Source of the DNA: Lentisphaerota bacterium
Lineage (GTDB): Bacteria > Verrucomicrobiota > Kiritimatiellia > RFP12 > UBA1067
Reading direction: 5' to 3'
Assembly (NCBI GenBank): GCA_015061765.1
Contig: SUVZ01000125.1
Location: 1 to 9,353 of the forward strand
DNA length: 9,353 nucleotides
Part shown: positions 1 to 7,332 of the stretch, piece by piece
Layout of the letters: each line of letters starts with the position of its first letter
How positions within the stretch are numbered: the stretch's first letter is position 1
Notes under the pieces: generated by a model
Database searches by the model: none
Seen by the model: only the letters and a program-made list of their open reading frames with translations
What the model was told of the DNA's origin: nothing
Translations under genes and position numbers: made by a program

Positions 1-118
1 CCTCCCGCACGATGAAACCGGCGGGAGGGATGATTTTTGTGGTGTCGCGTTCGATGACCTCAAGGGGCTTGACGTACTGAGGAATGTTTTGGGGCAGCTT
101 TGGGGATTTATGGTATAA
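1..118. other. Unresolved edge fragment upstream of pyrF
   Basis: Too short to assign. On the minus strand one frame stays open from about position 84 to the left edge with codons like those of neighbouring genes (reading IPQYVKPLEVIERD and onward), but it has no ATG/GTG/TTG start that also has a ribosome binding site. On the plus strand one frame is open from position 2 to a TAA at 116-118, and another ends at a TGA at 78-80. An 8-bp inverted repeat (CCTCCCGC at 1-8, GCGGGAGG at 21-28) is followed five bases later by TTTTT at 34-38. It could be a terminator for an upstream plus-strand gene or simply part of a coding region. I cannot choose between a divergent minus-strand gene and the tail of a plus-strand gene. 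Confidence 0.25.
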
Positions 119-119
119 T
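89..119 (+). promoter_or_regulatory. Extended -10 promoter of pyrF
   Basis: TATAAT at 114-119 is a perfect sigma-70-type -10 hexamer, preceded by TG one base upstream (111-112), which makes it an extended -10. The -35 is poor: TTGGGG at 89-94 with a 19-bp spacer is the best candidate, as is usual for extended -10 promoters. Transcription would start near 126, giving a leader of about 36 nt before the pyrF start codon at 162. Confidence 0.6.
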
Positions 120-161
120 GATGCCCCATCTGTGGATTCAAGAACCAAAAGGAGTGTTCAA

Positions 162-854
162 ATGGCGGAATTGATCGTTGCCCTGGATGTTCAGACCAGG
201 CAAGAGGCTGTGGAAAAGGTGAAACTGATCGGTGATGCGGTCGGTTTCTACAAGATCGGACTCGAACTGTACACGGCGGAAGGCCCGGATGTGGTCAAGG
301 CCGTAAAGGATTTCGGCAAAAGGGTGTTTCTCGATCTCAAGTTCCACGACATTCCGCGCACGGTCGAGCGTGCCGTCACCTCGGGAGGGAAACTGGGCGT
401 CGATCTCATGACGATACATTCCGTCGGCGGCAAGGCGATGATCCGTGCGGCGGCGGATGCGGCGGCGGCTTTCGGCGAGGCGGCGCCAAAGATTCTCGCC
501 GTGACTGTACTTACGTCCCTTGACCAGACAGATCTTGCGGATGTCGGCATTGTCGGTCGCACCCCCGCCGACCAGGTTAAGGCTATGGCGTCTTTCGCGA
601 CGGCTAACGGTGCGGATGGCCTTGTCTGCTCCCCCAAGGAGGTCGGTTCGCTTTCCAGGGCGCTCAAGGCCGGAACGCTTTTCATAACCCCCGGCGTCCG
701 TCCCGCCGGAGCGGCCGTGGGCGACCAGAAGCGCGTCGCCACTCCGGCGGATGCGGTGCGTGATGGCGCAACGCATCTTGTCGTGGGTCGTCCCATTCTT
801 GCGGCGGAAGATCCTGTCGCCGCCGCGCTTGCCGTACGCGCCGAAATGGGCTGA
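162..854 (+). CDS. pyrF: Orotidine 5'-phosphate decarboxylase
   Basis: Catalyses the last step of de novo UMP synthesis, decarboxylating orotidine monophosphate in the cytosol. The 230-aa product has the usual bacterial PyrF length and TIM-barrel order. The first strand IVALD carries D9, followed by K31 in FYKIG. The catalytic array D58-x-K60-x-x-D63 sits in LDLKFHDIP. Phosphate-loop motifs TPGVRP (176-181) and VVGRP with R210 lie near the C-terminus. All expected catalytic residues are visible. The reading frame is open from an upstream ATG at 84, but that start lies in the promoter. The ATG at 162 has AAGGAG at 149-154 with a 7-nt spacer and starts directly before the first barrel strand, so I choose it. 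thrC begins 44 bp downstream on the same strand with no terminator in between, so co-transcription is likely. Confidence 0.96.
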   Translation: MAELIVALDVQTRQEAVEKVKLIGDAVGFYKIGLELYTAEGPDVVKAVKDFGKRVFLDLKFHDIPRTVERAVTSGGKLGVDLMTIHSVGGKAMIRAAADAAAAFGEAAPKILAVTVLTSLDQTDLADVGIVGRTPADQVKAMASFATANGADGLVCSPKEVGSLSRALKAGTLFITPGVRPAGAAVGDQKRVATPADAVRDGATHLVVGRPILAAEDPVAAALAVRAEMG

Positions 855-898
855 GCATCGTACATTTACACGTTCACGAAATATAGAGGTTTGAAGAA

Positions 899-2296
899 AT
901 GAAATTCACCAGCACCCGTTCGAATGTAGAAGCCGATTCGCTCTATACCGTATTGCGCGGACTCGCGCCCGATGGCGGTCTCTATGTGCCGAAGAGCGTC
1001 AAGAAACTCGATGCTTCGGCCATCGCGTCCATCAAGGACCTTGCTGACGCTGAGCGCATTGCACTCGGAGCGATATTTGACGACATTCCTGCGGATGTGC
1101 GCGAGGAGGCGATTGCAAACCTTTTGGCAAAGTTTCCGTCTGAGAACCCTATTCCCCTTGTCGAGGCTGACGGTCTTCAGATACTTGAGCTTTTCCAGGG
1201 ACCGACCGGTGCGTTCAAGGATGTGGCTCTTTCCGTTCTGCCAGTGCTGATGGCGGCATCTGCGAAGAAGCTGGCCGACGGACGCAAGGTTCTCATTCTC
1301 ACCGCTACGTCCGGAGATACAGGGTCGGCCGCCATGGCAGGCTTCGGCGACGTCCCCGGCGTAGAGATCGCCGTGTTCTTCCCGAACGTCGGGACTTCGC
1401 GCGTGCAGCGACTCCAGATGACGACGCCCGCCGCAAAGAACGTCCACGGAATCGCAATCCGCGGAAACTTCGACGATGCCCAGGCCGCGGTCAAGCGCAT
1501 CTTCGCCGACGAGTCCTTCCGCGCCGAGGCCGAGAAGGCCGGCACGCTTCTCTCGTCCGCGAATTCCATCAACACCGGACGCCTTGTGCCGCAGATAGGA
1601 TATTATCTGCTTGCGGCGGCGCGTCTTGCGGACAAGGGCGCATTCGACGTCGTCGTTCCTTCCGGAAACTTCGGCAACATTCTTGCCGCGTACTACGCAA
1701 AGATGCTTGGCGCGCCGATACGCAGGCTCATCTGCGCTTCCAATGTCAACGATGTCCTTGCGCGCTTTGTCGCCACGGGTGTGTATGATCCGGGTGAAAG
1801 CTTCACGGTTACGAATTCGCCTTCTATGGACATCCGCAAGTCCTCGAACGTGGAGCGTCTGCTGTGGATTCTCAATGACGGCGACAGCGATGAGGTGGCG
1901 CGTCTCATGAAGGATTTTGCAGATAAGGGGCGCTACGAGTTGAACGATGCGGCAAAGGCAAGGCTGTTCGCCGATTTCGCCGGTGGTGTCGCAACGCCCG
2001 AAGAGACGGAGGCCGAGATGCGCCGCATGCGCGAGGCCTGCGGCTATGTGCTGGATCCGCACACTGCCGTCGCAACTGCGGTCGCGCGCAAGCTCGGCCT
2101 CCCGGACGGCGTACCGTGCGTCATAGCCGCAACGGCCACGCCGTACAAGTTCCCTGAGACGTGCCAGCGTGCGTTCGGCGCCGATGTGCTTGACAATCCG
2201 CCACCCGCGTTCGCCGCTCTTGAGACAGCCCCTGTGACGCAGGACAAGGTTGTTGACGTAAGCGGTATCGATGATGCGGTGCGCGAACTGTTCTGA
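899..2296 (+). CDS. thrC: Threonine synthase (PLP-dependent)
   Basis: Converts O-phospho-L-homoserine to L-threonine plus phosphate, the final step of threonine synthesis. The 465-aa protein fits the longer ThrC class (E. coli/yeast type). The N-terminal segment LRGLAPDGGLYVP (19-31) is typical. The PLP-binding lysine is K107 in GPTGAFKDVA. The glycine-rich segment TATSGDTGSAA (135-145), SANSINTGR (220-228), the cofactor loop SGNFGN (255-260), the substrate region NSPSMDI with SNVERL, and YVLDPHTAVA (383-392) follow in the expected order. The start at 899 has AGAGG at 885-889 with a suitable spacer. It follows pyrF after 44 bp. A strong hairpin terminator lies about 120 bp after the stop, so the pyrF-thrC transcript probably ends there. 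Function is assigned with high confidence; regulation is not visible. Confidence 0.96.
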   Translation: MKFTSTRSNVEADSLYTVLRGLAPDGGLYVPKSVKKLDASAIASIKDLADAERIALGAIFDDIPADVREEAIANLLAKFPSENPIPLVEADGLQILELFQGPTGAFKDVALSVLPVLMAASAKKLADGRKVLILTATSGDTGSAAMAGFGDVPGVEIAVFFPNVGTSRVQRLQMTTPAAKNVHGIAIRGNFDDAQAAVKRIFADESFRAEAEKAGTLLSSANSINTGRLVPQIGYYLLAAARLADKGAFDVVVPSGNFGNILAAYYAKMLGAPIRRLICASNVNDVLARFVATGVYDPGESFTVTNSPSMDIRKSSNVERLLWILNDGDSDEVARLMKDFADKGRYELNDAAKARLFADFAGGVATPEETEAEMRRMREACGYVLDPHTAVATAVARKLGLPDGVPCVIAATATPYKFPETCQRAFGADVLDNPPPAFAALETAPVTQDKVVDVSGIDDAVRELF

Positions 2297-2414
2297 TACA
2301 GTTGAATTTTACGGGCGTACGAGTGTCAGTTATCGGTGGAAGTGAGTTTCATGATAGTGTCGACGCTCGCAGATAGGACGGTCCGCCATTGAGGCAGCGA
2401 GTCCTGTAATGCCA
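2297..2414. other. Intergenic stretch after thrC
   Basis: About 118 bp between the thrC stop and the terminator hairpin. It contains short complementary segments (CTCGC with GCGAG, AGGAC with GTCCT, around 2367-2406) that interleave rather than nest. I could not support a gene, a T-box or a known riboswitch here. It is probably the thrC 3' untranslated region. Confidence 0.4.
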
Positions 2415-2455
2415 CTGGAAGGATTGGGGAATACCCAATCTATTCCAGCACTTTT
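2415..2455 (+). terminator. Hairpin terminator of thrC
   Basis: Two stacked stems: CTGGAA (2415-2420) pairs with TTCCAG (2443-2448), and GATTGGG (2422-2428) pairs with CCCAATC (2434-2440) around a 5-nt loop GAATA. Only G2421 opposite TA (2441-2442) interrupts the 13 base pairs. TTTT follows at 2452-2455, three bases after the stem. The T-run is short, so some read-through into ileS is possible. Confidence 0.65.
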
Positions 2456-2480
2456 ACGCGGATTGGAAATCTGCTATAAT
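2452..2480 (+). promoter_or_regulatory. ileS promoter
   Basis: TATAAT at 2475-2480 is a perfect -10. TTTTAC at 2452-2457 is an acceptable -35 with an ideal 17-bp spacer, and it overlaps the T-run of the preceding terminator. The predicted start near 2487 gives a leader of about 28 nt to the ATG at 2515, leaving no room for a T-box or other leader regulator. Confidence 0.65.
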
Positions 2481-2514
2481 ACATAGAAATTTTGTTGAAG
2501 CCATGGAGAAGTCG

Positions 2515-5500
2515 ATGTTCAAGCCAGTATCAAACAAGGTTGCATTCCCCAAGATGGAGGAGGAGGTTCTTTCCTTCTGGGCAAAGGAAGCCACCTTTGA
2601 GAAATCCCTGAAGAAGAATGAGGGTAGGGAACGCTTTACATTCTACGATGGTCCGCCCTTTGCGACCGGGCTACCGCATTACGGGCATCTCCTTGCCGGC
2701 ATAATCAAGGATATCGTGCCGCGCTACCAGACGATGCGAGGAAGGTACGTCGAGCGCAGGTTTGGCTGGGATACGCACGGTCTTCCGATCGAGGCTCTCG
2801 CGCAGGATGCGCTTGGCGTAGCCGGTGCGCCCGAGATCAAGGCGCTCGGTGTCGACAAATTCAACGAGCAGTGCCGTTCGATGGTTCTCAAGTACGTCAA
2901 CGAGTGGGAGAAGACCGTCACGCGCATGGGGCGTTGGGTTGATTTCAGGAACGACTACAAGACCATGAACCCCGAGTTTATGGAGACGATCTGGTGGGTG
3001 TTCAAGCAGCTTTGGAACCAGGGACGCGTCTACAAGTCGCATCGCATCATGCCCTATTCCTGGAAACTCTCCACGCCGCTCTCCAACTTCGAGGCCGGCA
3101 ACAACTACAAGGATGTCCAGGATCCCACTGTGACGTGTCGCGTTCGCGCCACGTCGGTAGCGAGTGAAGAGTTAAGGGTGAAGAGCGAGGGGAGCGAGGT
3201 CTATTTTCTTATCTGGACAACGACACCGTGGACGCTCCCCTCCAACCTTGCGATCTGCGCCGGCGCCAAACTGGACTATGTCGCGGTGCGGGATGTGACA
3301 GATGAAGCTCATCCGATTTATGTCATGGCGAAAGCCCGATTGCCTTTTGTCTTCAAAAAGGAAGAGTCGTATGAATTGGTTTGGGAAGGCAAGGGCGACG
3401 CTCTAAAGGATTCTGAATACGAGCCGCTGTTCCCGTTTTTCGCAGACAGGAAGGCCGAGGGTGCGTTCCGGGTGCTGAACGACGACTATGTCACGACTGA
3501 TGATGGCGTCGGTCTTGTCCACATCGCACCAGCGTACGGCGAGGACGACTTCCGCGTGTGCAAGGAAGCGGGCATGACGGCGTTCGTCGATCCTCTCGAT
3601 GACGCCTGTGCGTTCACCGACCAGCTTCCTGAAGAGTACAAGGGACGCTTTTGCAAAGACTGCGACAAGGATCTCATCAAGTGGCTCAAGGCCGAGGGCA
3701 AGCTTGTCCATCAGGCCACGATCGTCCATTCCTATCCGTTCTGCGACCGCACCGATACGCCGCTCATCTATCGCGCGATCGACGCGTGGTATGTACGTGT
3801 CGAGGATCTGCACGAGCGGCTCTCCAAGAACAACGAGTGCGTGCACTGGACGCCCGAGTATGTCGGCGACAAGCGCTTCGGCAACTGGCTCAAGGAGGCG
3901 CGCGACTGGAATATCTCCCGCAACCGCTTCTGGGGCAGCTGCATACCGGTGTGGATCAACGACGACGATCCCGAGGACATGATCTGCGTCGGCTCCGTGA
4001 ATGAGCTGGAGGAATTGTCTGGAGAGAAGGTCACCGATCTCCACAAGCATTTCATCGACAAGATCGTCATCAGGAAGGACGGCAAAACCTACCACCGCAC
4101 ACCGGAAGTGCTTGATTGCTGGTTTGAATCCGGTTCCATGCCGTACGCGCAGCAGCATTACATGGGTGAAGGCGATGCGTCATCCTTCTTTCCGGCGGAC
4201 TTCATCGCCGAAGGTCTCGATCAGACTCGTGGCTGGTTCTACACCCTCATGGTTCTTGGTACGTGTCTCTTCGACAAGTCTCCGTACCGTAACGTGATCG
4301 TGAACGGTCTCATCCTCGCCGAAGACGGCAAGAAGATGTCCAAGCGACTGAAAAACTATCCCGATCCCAACCTGATGCTCAACACATATGGCGCCGATGC
4401 GATCAGACTCTACATGATCTATTCGCCGGTTGTGAAGGCCGAGTCTCTCAAGTTCTCCGAGAATGGCGTAAAGCAGTTGATGCGCGATCTCCTCATTCCC
4501 TGGTGGAACGCCTATTCGTTCTTCGTCACCTATGCGAACGTCGACAAGTTCGACGACGCAGAGGTAGTGTATCCCGAGTCCGATAACGTTCTTGACCGTT
4601 GGATCGTCTCTTCGATGGAAACTCTCATCGCGGACGTCACGGCGGCAATGGACTCCTATGACCTGCAGAAGGCGGTTAGGCCTTTCGTTCGCTTTATCGA
4701 AGATCTCACGAACTGGTACATCCGCCGCAGCCGCAGGCGTTTCTGGAAGTCCACGAACGACGGCGACAAGCTGTACGCATACCGTACGTTGCGCTACGTG
4801 CTGGTGCAGCTTGCGAAGGTCGCGGCTCCGTTCACGCCTTTCATCGCAGAGGAGATATATCGCAACCTCAAGGGTGCGAGCGACCCAGACTCTGTCCATC
4901 TATGCGACTTCCCGACGGCAAATGCCGCCGCGCGCGATCTTGGTCTCGAAAAATGCATGGCCGACGTACAGTCCGCGGTCGAGCTCGGCCGCAGACTCCG
5001 TGCGGACAACGACCTCAAGGTGCGCCAGCCGCTTTCCGCGCTCAAGCTCGCAGGCGGGGATGTGAAGGGACTTGAAGAACTCATAGAGGATGAACTCAAC
5101 GTCAAGGCTGTGGAATTCGTTGCCGACGAGACGGAGCTCTGCAACGTTTTCTACAAGGCCAACTTCAAGACGCTCGGCAAAAAGTGCGGACCAAAGATGA
5201 AGGCTGTCGCCGCGGCGATTGCCGCCGCGAAGCATGTGCCGTTCGAGTGCGAAGGTTTCACCATCACCGCTGACGACGTGCTTGTGACCCGTTCGCCCAA
5301 GGAAGGTCTTGTTGTTGCATCCGAAGGCACGATCGTGGTCGGTTTGGAGACAGCGCTTACGCCGGAGCTCATAGCGGAGGGACTTGCCCGTGAGTTCGTC
5401 TCGCATGTGCAGGCAATGCGCAAGGAGGCGGACTTCGAGGTCACTCAGCGCATTTCCCTCTCTGTCGAGGCTGACGATGAGACGAAATCCGCACTTGAGA

Positions 5501-5619
5501 CCCATCTCGACTACGTAAAGAACGAGACCCTTACAACTCAGTTCGCATTTGCCGCCAACGATGCGGAAGCCGTCGAACTCAACGGACATTCAACGAAGAT
5601 CAAGATCGTAAAGATTTGA
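2515..5619 (+). CDS. ileS: Isoleucyl-tRNA synthetase, eukaryote-like type 2
   Basis: Charges tRNA-Ile with isoleucine in the cytosol and hydrolyses mischarged valine in its CP1 editing domain. From the ATG at 2515 the protein is 1,034 aa. Class I signatures are present: HYGH at 55-58 within GPPFATGLPHYGH, and KMSKR at 607-611. The editing domain shows WTTTPWTLPSN (234-244) and HIAPAYGEDDF (336-346). The Rossmann-fold element WNISRNRFWG and a C-terminal anticodon-binding region follow. The GPPFATGLPHYGH and KMSKRLKNYPDP wording is that of IleRS2 (eukaryotic, archaeal and some bacterial enzymes), a class known to be relatively insensitive to mupirocin. An ATG at 2503 is in frame, but the one at 2515 has GGAG (2505-2508) at correct spacing, so it is preferred. 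Residues 215-228 derive from a degenerate heptamer repeat. The gene has its own promoter. Confidence 0.96.
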   Translation: MFKPVSNKVAFPKMEEEVLSFWAKEATFEKSLKKNEGRERFTFYDGPPFATGLPHYGHLLAGIIKDIVPRYQTMRGRYVERRFGWDTHGLPIEALAQDALGVAGAPEIKALGVDKFNEQCRSMVLKYVNEWEKTVTRMGRWVDFRNDYKTMNPEFMETIWWVFKQLWNQGRVYKSHRIMPYSWKLSTPLSNFEAGNNYKDVQDPTVTCRVRATSVASEELRVKSEGSEVYFLIWTTTPWTLPSNLAICAGAKLDYVAVRDVTDEAHPIYVMAKARLPFVFKKEESYELVWEGKGDALKDSEYEPLFPFFADRKAEGAFRVLNDDYVTTDDGVGLVHIAPAYGEDDFRVCKEAGMTAFVDPLDDACAFTDQLPEEYKGRFCKDCDKDLIKWLKAEGKLVHQATIVHSYPFCDRTDTPLIYRAIDAWYVRVEDLHERLSKNNECVHWTPEYVGDKRFGNWLKEARDWNISRNRFWGSCIPVWINDDDPEDMICVGSVNELEELSGEKVTDLHKHFIDKIVIRKDGKTYHRTPEVLDCWFESGSMPYAQQHYMGEGDASSFFPADFIAEGLDQTRGWFYTLMVLGTCLFDKSPYRNVIVNGLILAEDGKKMSKRLKNYPDPNLMLNTYGADAIRLYMIYSPVVKAESLKFSENGVKQLMRDLLIPWWNAYSFFVTYANVDKFDDAEVVYPESDNVLDRWIVSSMETLIADVTAAMDSYDLQKAVRPFVRFIEDLTNWYIRRSRRRFWKSTNDGDKLYAYRTLRYVLVQLAKVAAPFTPFIAEEIYRNLKGASDPDSVHLCDFPTANAAARDLGLEKCMADVQSAVELGRRLRADNDLKVRQPLSALKLAGGDVKGLEELIEDELNVKAVEFVADETELCNVFYKANFKTLGKKCGPKMKAVAAAIAAAKHVPFECEGFTITADDVLVTRSPKEGLVVASEGTIVVGLETALTPELIAEGLAREFVSHVQAMRKEADFEVTQRISLSVEADDETKSALETHLDYVKNETLTTQFAFAANDAEAVELNGHSTKIKIVKI
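3157..3198 (+). repeat. In-frame degenerate 7-bp tandem repeat inside ileS
   Basis: Six consecutive heptamers can be laid out without gaps: GTAGCGA, GTGAAGA, GTTAAGG, GTGAAGA, GCGAGGG, GAGCGAG, with approximate consensus GTGAAGA. They encode residues 215-228 (VASEELRVKSEGSE), a hydrophilic loop directly ahead of the conserved WTTTPWTLPSN editing motif. Forty-two bases is a multiple of 21, so the frame is kept. It resembles, in unit length and degeneracy, the heptameric STRR repeats described in cyanobacteria; a similar heptamer run occurs at 9086-9106. Confidence 0.55.
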
Positions 5620-5815
5620 CCGAGATGACCACGTGCGCCGTGAAGAGTTGCTGGCTAGCCACCTCCTCAGCGGTATGTGTTCATGTTGCCGAGATTGTTG
5701 AAGGATAAGGGTATGGTGTATCAATAAGCTCTGTTGGTAATATATTGCGCGTTCCCCTGAAAGAGGAATAGTACCCGGGGTTGAAAGACTGCCGCGTATT
5801 GGAGTATGATACGGA

Positions 5816-5953
5816 ACAGCAGGTGGCTGGTAACCACTTGCTGTACGCATGGGAGACGCTCGTTAGGGTCATGAGCTAGGCCGGTCACACGGCTCACGCT
5901 CGAGGGTCTGTTTGAGCGCCGGCGGAAACCACCTGCTTGAGGCGAAAGACCTC
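5816..5953 (+). ncRNA. Candidate IS110 bridge RNA region
   Basis: This stretch upstream of the transposase is dense in hairpins. Stem A: 5816-5826 with 5834-5844, 11 bp including one G-U, loop CTGGTAA. Stem B: GCTCGT (5858-5863) with ATGAGC (5871-5876), loop TAGGGTC. A short stem GCCG (5880-5883) with CGGC (5890-5893). Stem D: CGCTCGA (5897-5903) with TTGAGCG (5912-5918), loop GGGTCTGT. Final stem GAGG (5939-5942) with CCTC (5950-5953). AGCAGGTGG (5818-5826) can also pair perfectly with CCACCTGCT (5929-5937), enclosing B to D. In IS110-group elements such as IS621 this location encodes the bridge RNA, whose two loops bind target and donor DNA. The location and structure are seen; the function is inferred. 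True RNA ends may extend from about 5750 to 6000. Confidence 0.5.
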
Positions 5954-6019
5954 GGATACTTGAATGCAACCTTGCAGACCGCCTACTCCAATACGCGACA
6001 GCACCCATAAGGTAGCACA

Positions 6020-7291
6020 ATGAGCGCAAAAAGACAACTGCGGCGCCGCAGCACCGAAGACGAACCCCGGTTCGTGATCGGCATGGACGCCCACTCGAAG
6101 AAGCTGGCCATCTCCATCTGGGACTGGTCGGACCGATTCAATCCCTGCCTCCACCGGGAGATTAAGTGCATGGACATCGAAGCCATGGTCGCGACGTACG
6201 AGCGGCACGTCGACCTCGACTCGATCACCATCATCGAGGCCTCGACCAACTCGGCGAACCTCAGGCGGATGCTCAACGAAGCCGGATACCGTGCGGAGGT
6301 AGTTCGGTCCGACACCATCGCGAACAAGGAGCGCAAGCGCAGGATCTGCGACATCGTGGATGCCGAGAACCTGGCGCTCGCCTACATCAAGGGCGACATT
6401 GACGAATTCGTCTGGACGCCGTCCGACAAGTACACGGAATACCGCGACATCATGTTCGCCTACCGCGACACGTCGAAGGAGGTGACGCGGATCTCGAACC
6501 GCATCTGGAGCGTCTGTAGCCGCAAGGGCTACAAGCTTCCGATCAAGGGCGGGAAGGCCAAGACCGCCACACTCCGGGCGATGATCGCCGAGACCGGGAT
6601 CGGAGGCTTCGCGAAAGAGCAGCTCGAGACGCTGCTGGAAGACTACGACCGTCTGTTTGCACGCAAAGAGGCGCTCTCGAAGAGGATCGCCGAGATCGTC
6701 CTCTCCAATCCGAGGATGCTGAAGTTGATGCAGCTCCAAGGCGTCAACTACAAGGGCGCGTTCGCGCTGGAGGCCGCCGTCGAGGATCCGCACAGATTCT
6801 CCAAGGCCTCGAAGCTCGCGGCCTACGGGGGCTTCTCTCCGATTGTCGATTCCAGCGGAAACGAGGAGGAGAATGCGAAGAGACGCGGCGGACTTCACAA
6901 ACCGCTTGACGGAGAGGGAAGGCAGGAAGTGAAGTTCTTCTTCACCGAAGCCGGCCAGTCGGTCCTCACCTCGTGCGCGAACTCGAAGCTCGGCAAATGG
7001 GGATGGGCGATGGTCAACCGGGGCAAGCCCCGCAACAAGGTTGCCTGCGCAATCGGCAGAAAGCTCATCACCTACGGGTGGCACATCCTCCGCGGAGATC
7101 CTACGCCGAACCGAGATAGTGAGGCGTTCTTCAAACGGAAGATGCGAGGCTTCCACCAGGCGATCGGAGCTAAGCGTATGCATGAGCTTGGCTTTGGAAC
7201 TCGAGATCAATTTGCGGAAGCCCAGGCCAAATTGATTTACGGCAACCTGCCAATGCCTACCGCAAACAGTGTGGAAATCGTTGATTGCTAA
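6020..7291 (+). CDS. IS110-family transposase/recombinase
   Basis: DNA recombinase that excises and inserts its own element; 423 aa. The N-terminal RuvC-like DEDD domain shows D23 in GMDAHSK, E73 in IIEAS, and D111/D114 in CDIVDAEN, matching the family D-E-D-D pattern. A helical middle (about 195-235) is followed by the C-terminal Tnp_20 domain. There, LMQLQGVNYKGAFAL (236-250) corresponds to the helix-hairpin-helix-like entry, and KLAAYGGFSPIVDSSG (265-280) contains the likely catalytic serine (S279, or S278). The usual short basic KRGN-type stretch is replaced by a longer acidic and then basic segment (281-302), so this is a divergent member. AAGG at 6009-6012 precedes the ATG by 7 nt. The frame is intact, so the element may be active. 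A hairpin starts 4 nt after the stop codon. Confidence 0.9.
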   Translation: MSAKRQLRRRSTEDEPRFVIGMDAHSKKLAISIWDWSDRFNPCLHREIKCMDIEAMVATYERHVDLDSITIIEASTNSANLRRMLNEAGYRAEVVRSDTIANKERKRRICDIVDAENLALAYIKGDIDEFVWTPSDKYTEYRDIMFAYRDTSKEVTRISNRIWSVCSRKGYKLPIKGGKAKTATLRAMIAETGIGGFAKEQLETLLEDYDRLFARKEALSKRIAEIVLSNPRMLKLMQLQGVNYKGAFALEAAVEDPHRFSKASKLAAYGGFSPIVDSSGNEEENAKRRGGLHKPLDGEGRQEVKFFFTEAGQSVLTSCANSKLGKWGWAMVNRGKPRNKVACAIGRKLITYGWHILRGDPTPNRDSEAFFKRKMRGFHQAIGAKRMHELGFGTRDQFAEAQAKLIYGNLPMPTANSVEIVDC

Positions 7292-7295
7292 AAGC

Positions 7296-7332
7296 GGCGC
7301 GCGCACTATTCGCTCATATCTTTGCGCGCGCC
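7296..7332. other. GC-rich hairpin at the right end of the IS
   Basis: GGCGCGCGCA (7296-7305) is perfectly complementary to TGCGCGCGCC (7323-7332), a 10-bp stem with a 17-nt loop, starting four bases after the transposase stop. There is no T-run on the plus-strand side (AAAATT follows); on the minus strand the stem is followed by TTTT. It may shield the transposase gene from transcription entering from the right, be part of the right end, or act as a weak terminator. Confidence 0.55.

Noticed and set aside
84..161. Longer PyrF starting at position 84
   Set aside because: The upstream ATG overlaps the promoter; AAGGAG fits the ATG at 162, which begins at the first barrel strand.
138..776. Minus-strand open frame over pyrF
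   Set aside because: Antisense shadow of PyrF with no family features.
866..2062. 398-codon open frame on the minus strand across thrC
   Set aside because: Antisense shadow of a clearly conserved threonine synthase; composition is Arg/His/Val-rich without motifs.
2297..2514. T-box or other leader controlling ileS
   Set aside because: The promoter lies only about 28 nt before the start codon; the upstream hairpin is better explained as the thrC terminator, and no T-box sequence is seen.
5651..5664. Left end of the IS at CT 5655-5656, because the next bases AGCCACCT are complementary to AGGTGGCT at 5821-5828 in the leader
   Set aside because: An 8-nt match is expected about once by chance in a region this size, and no partner match was found for the right end.
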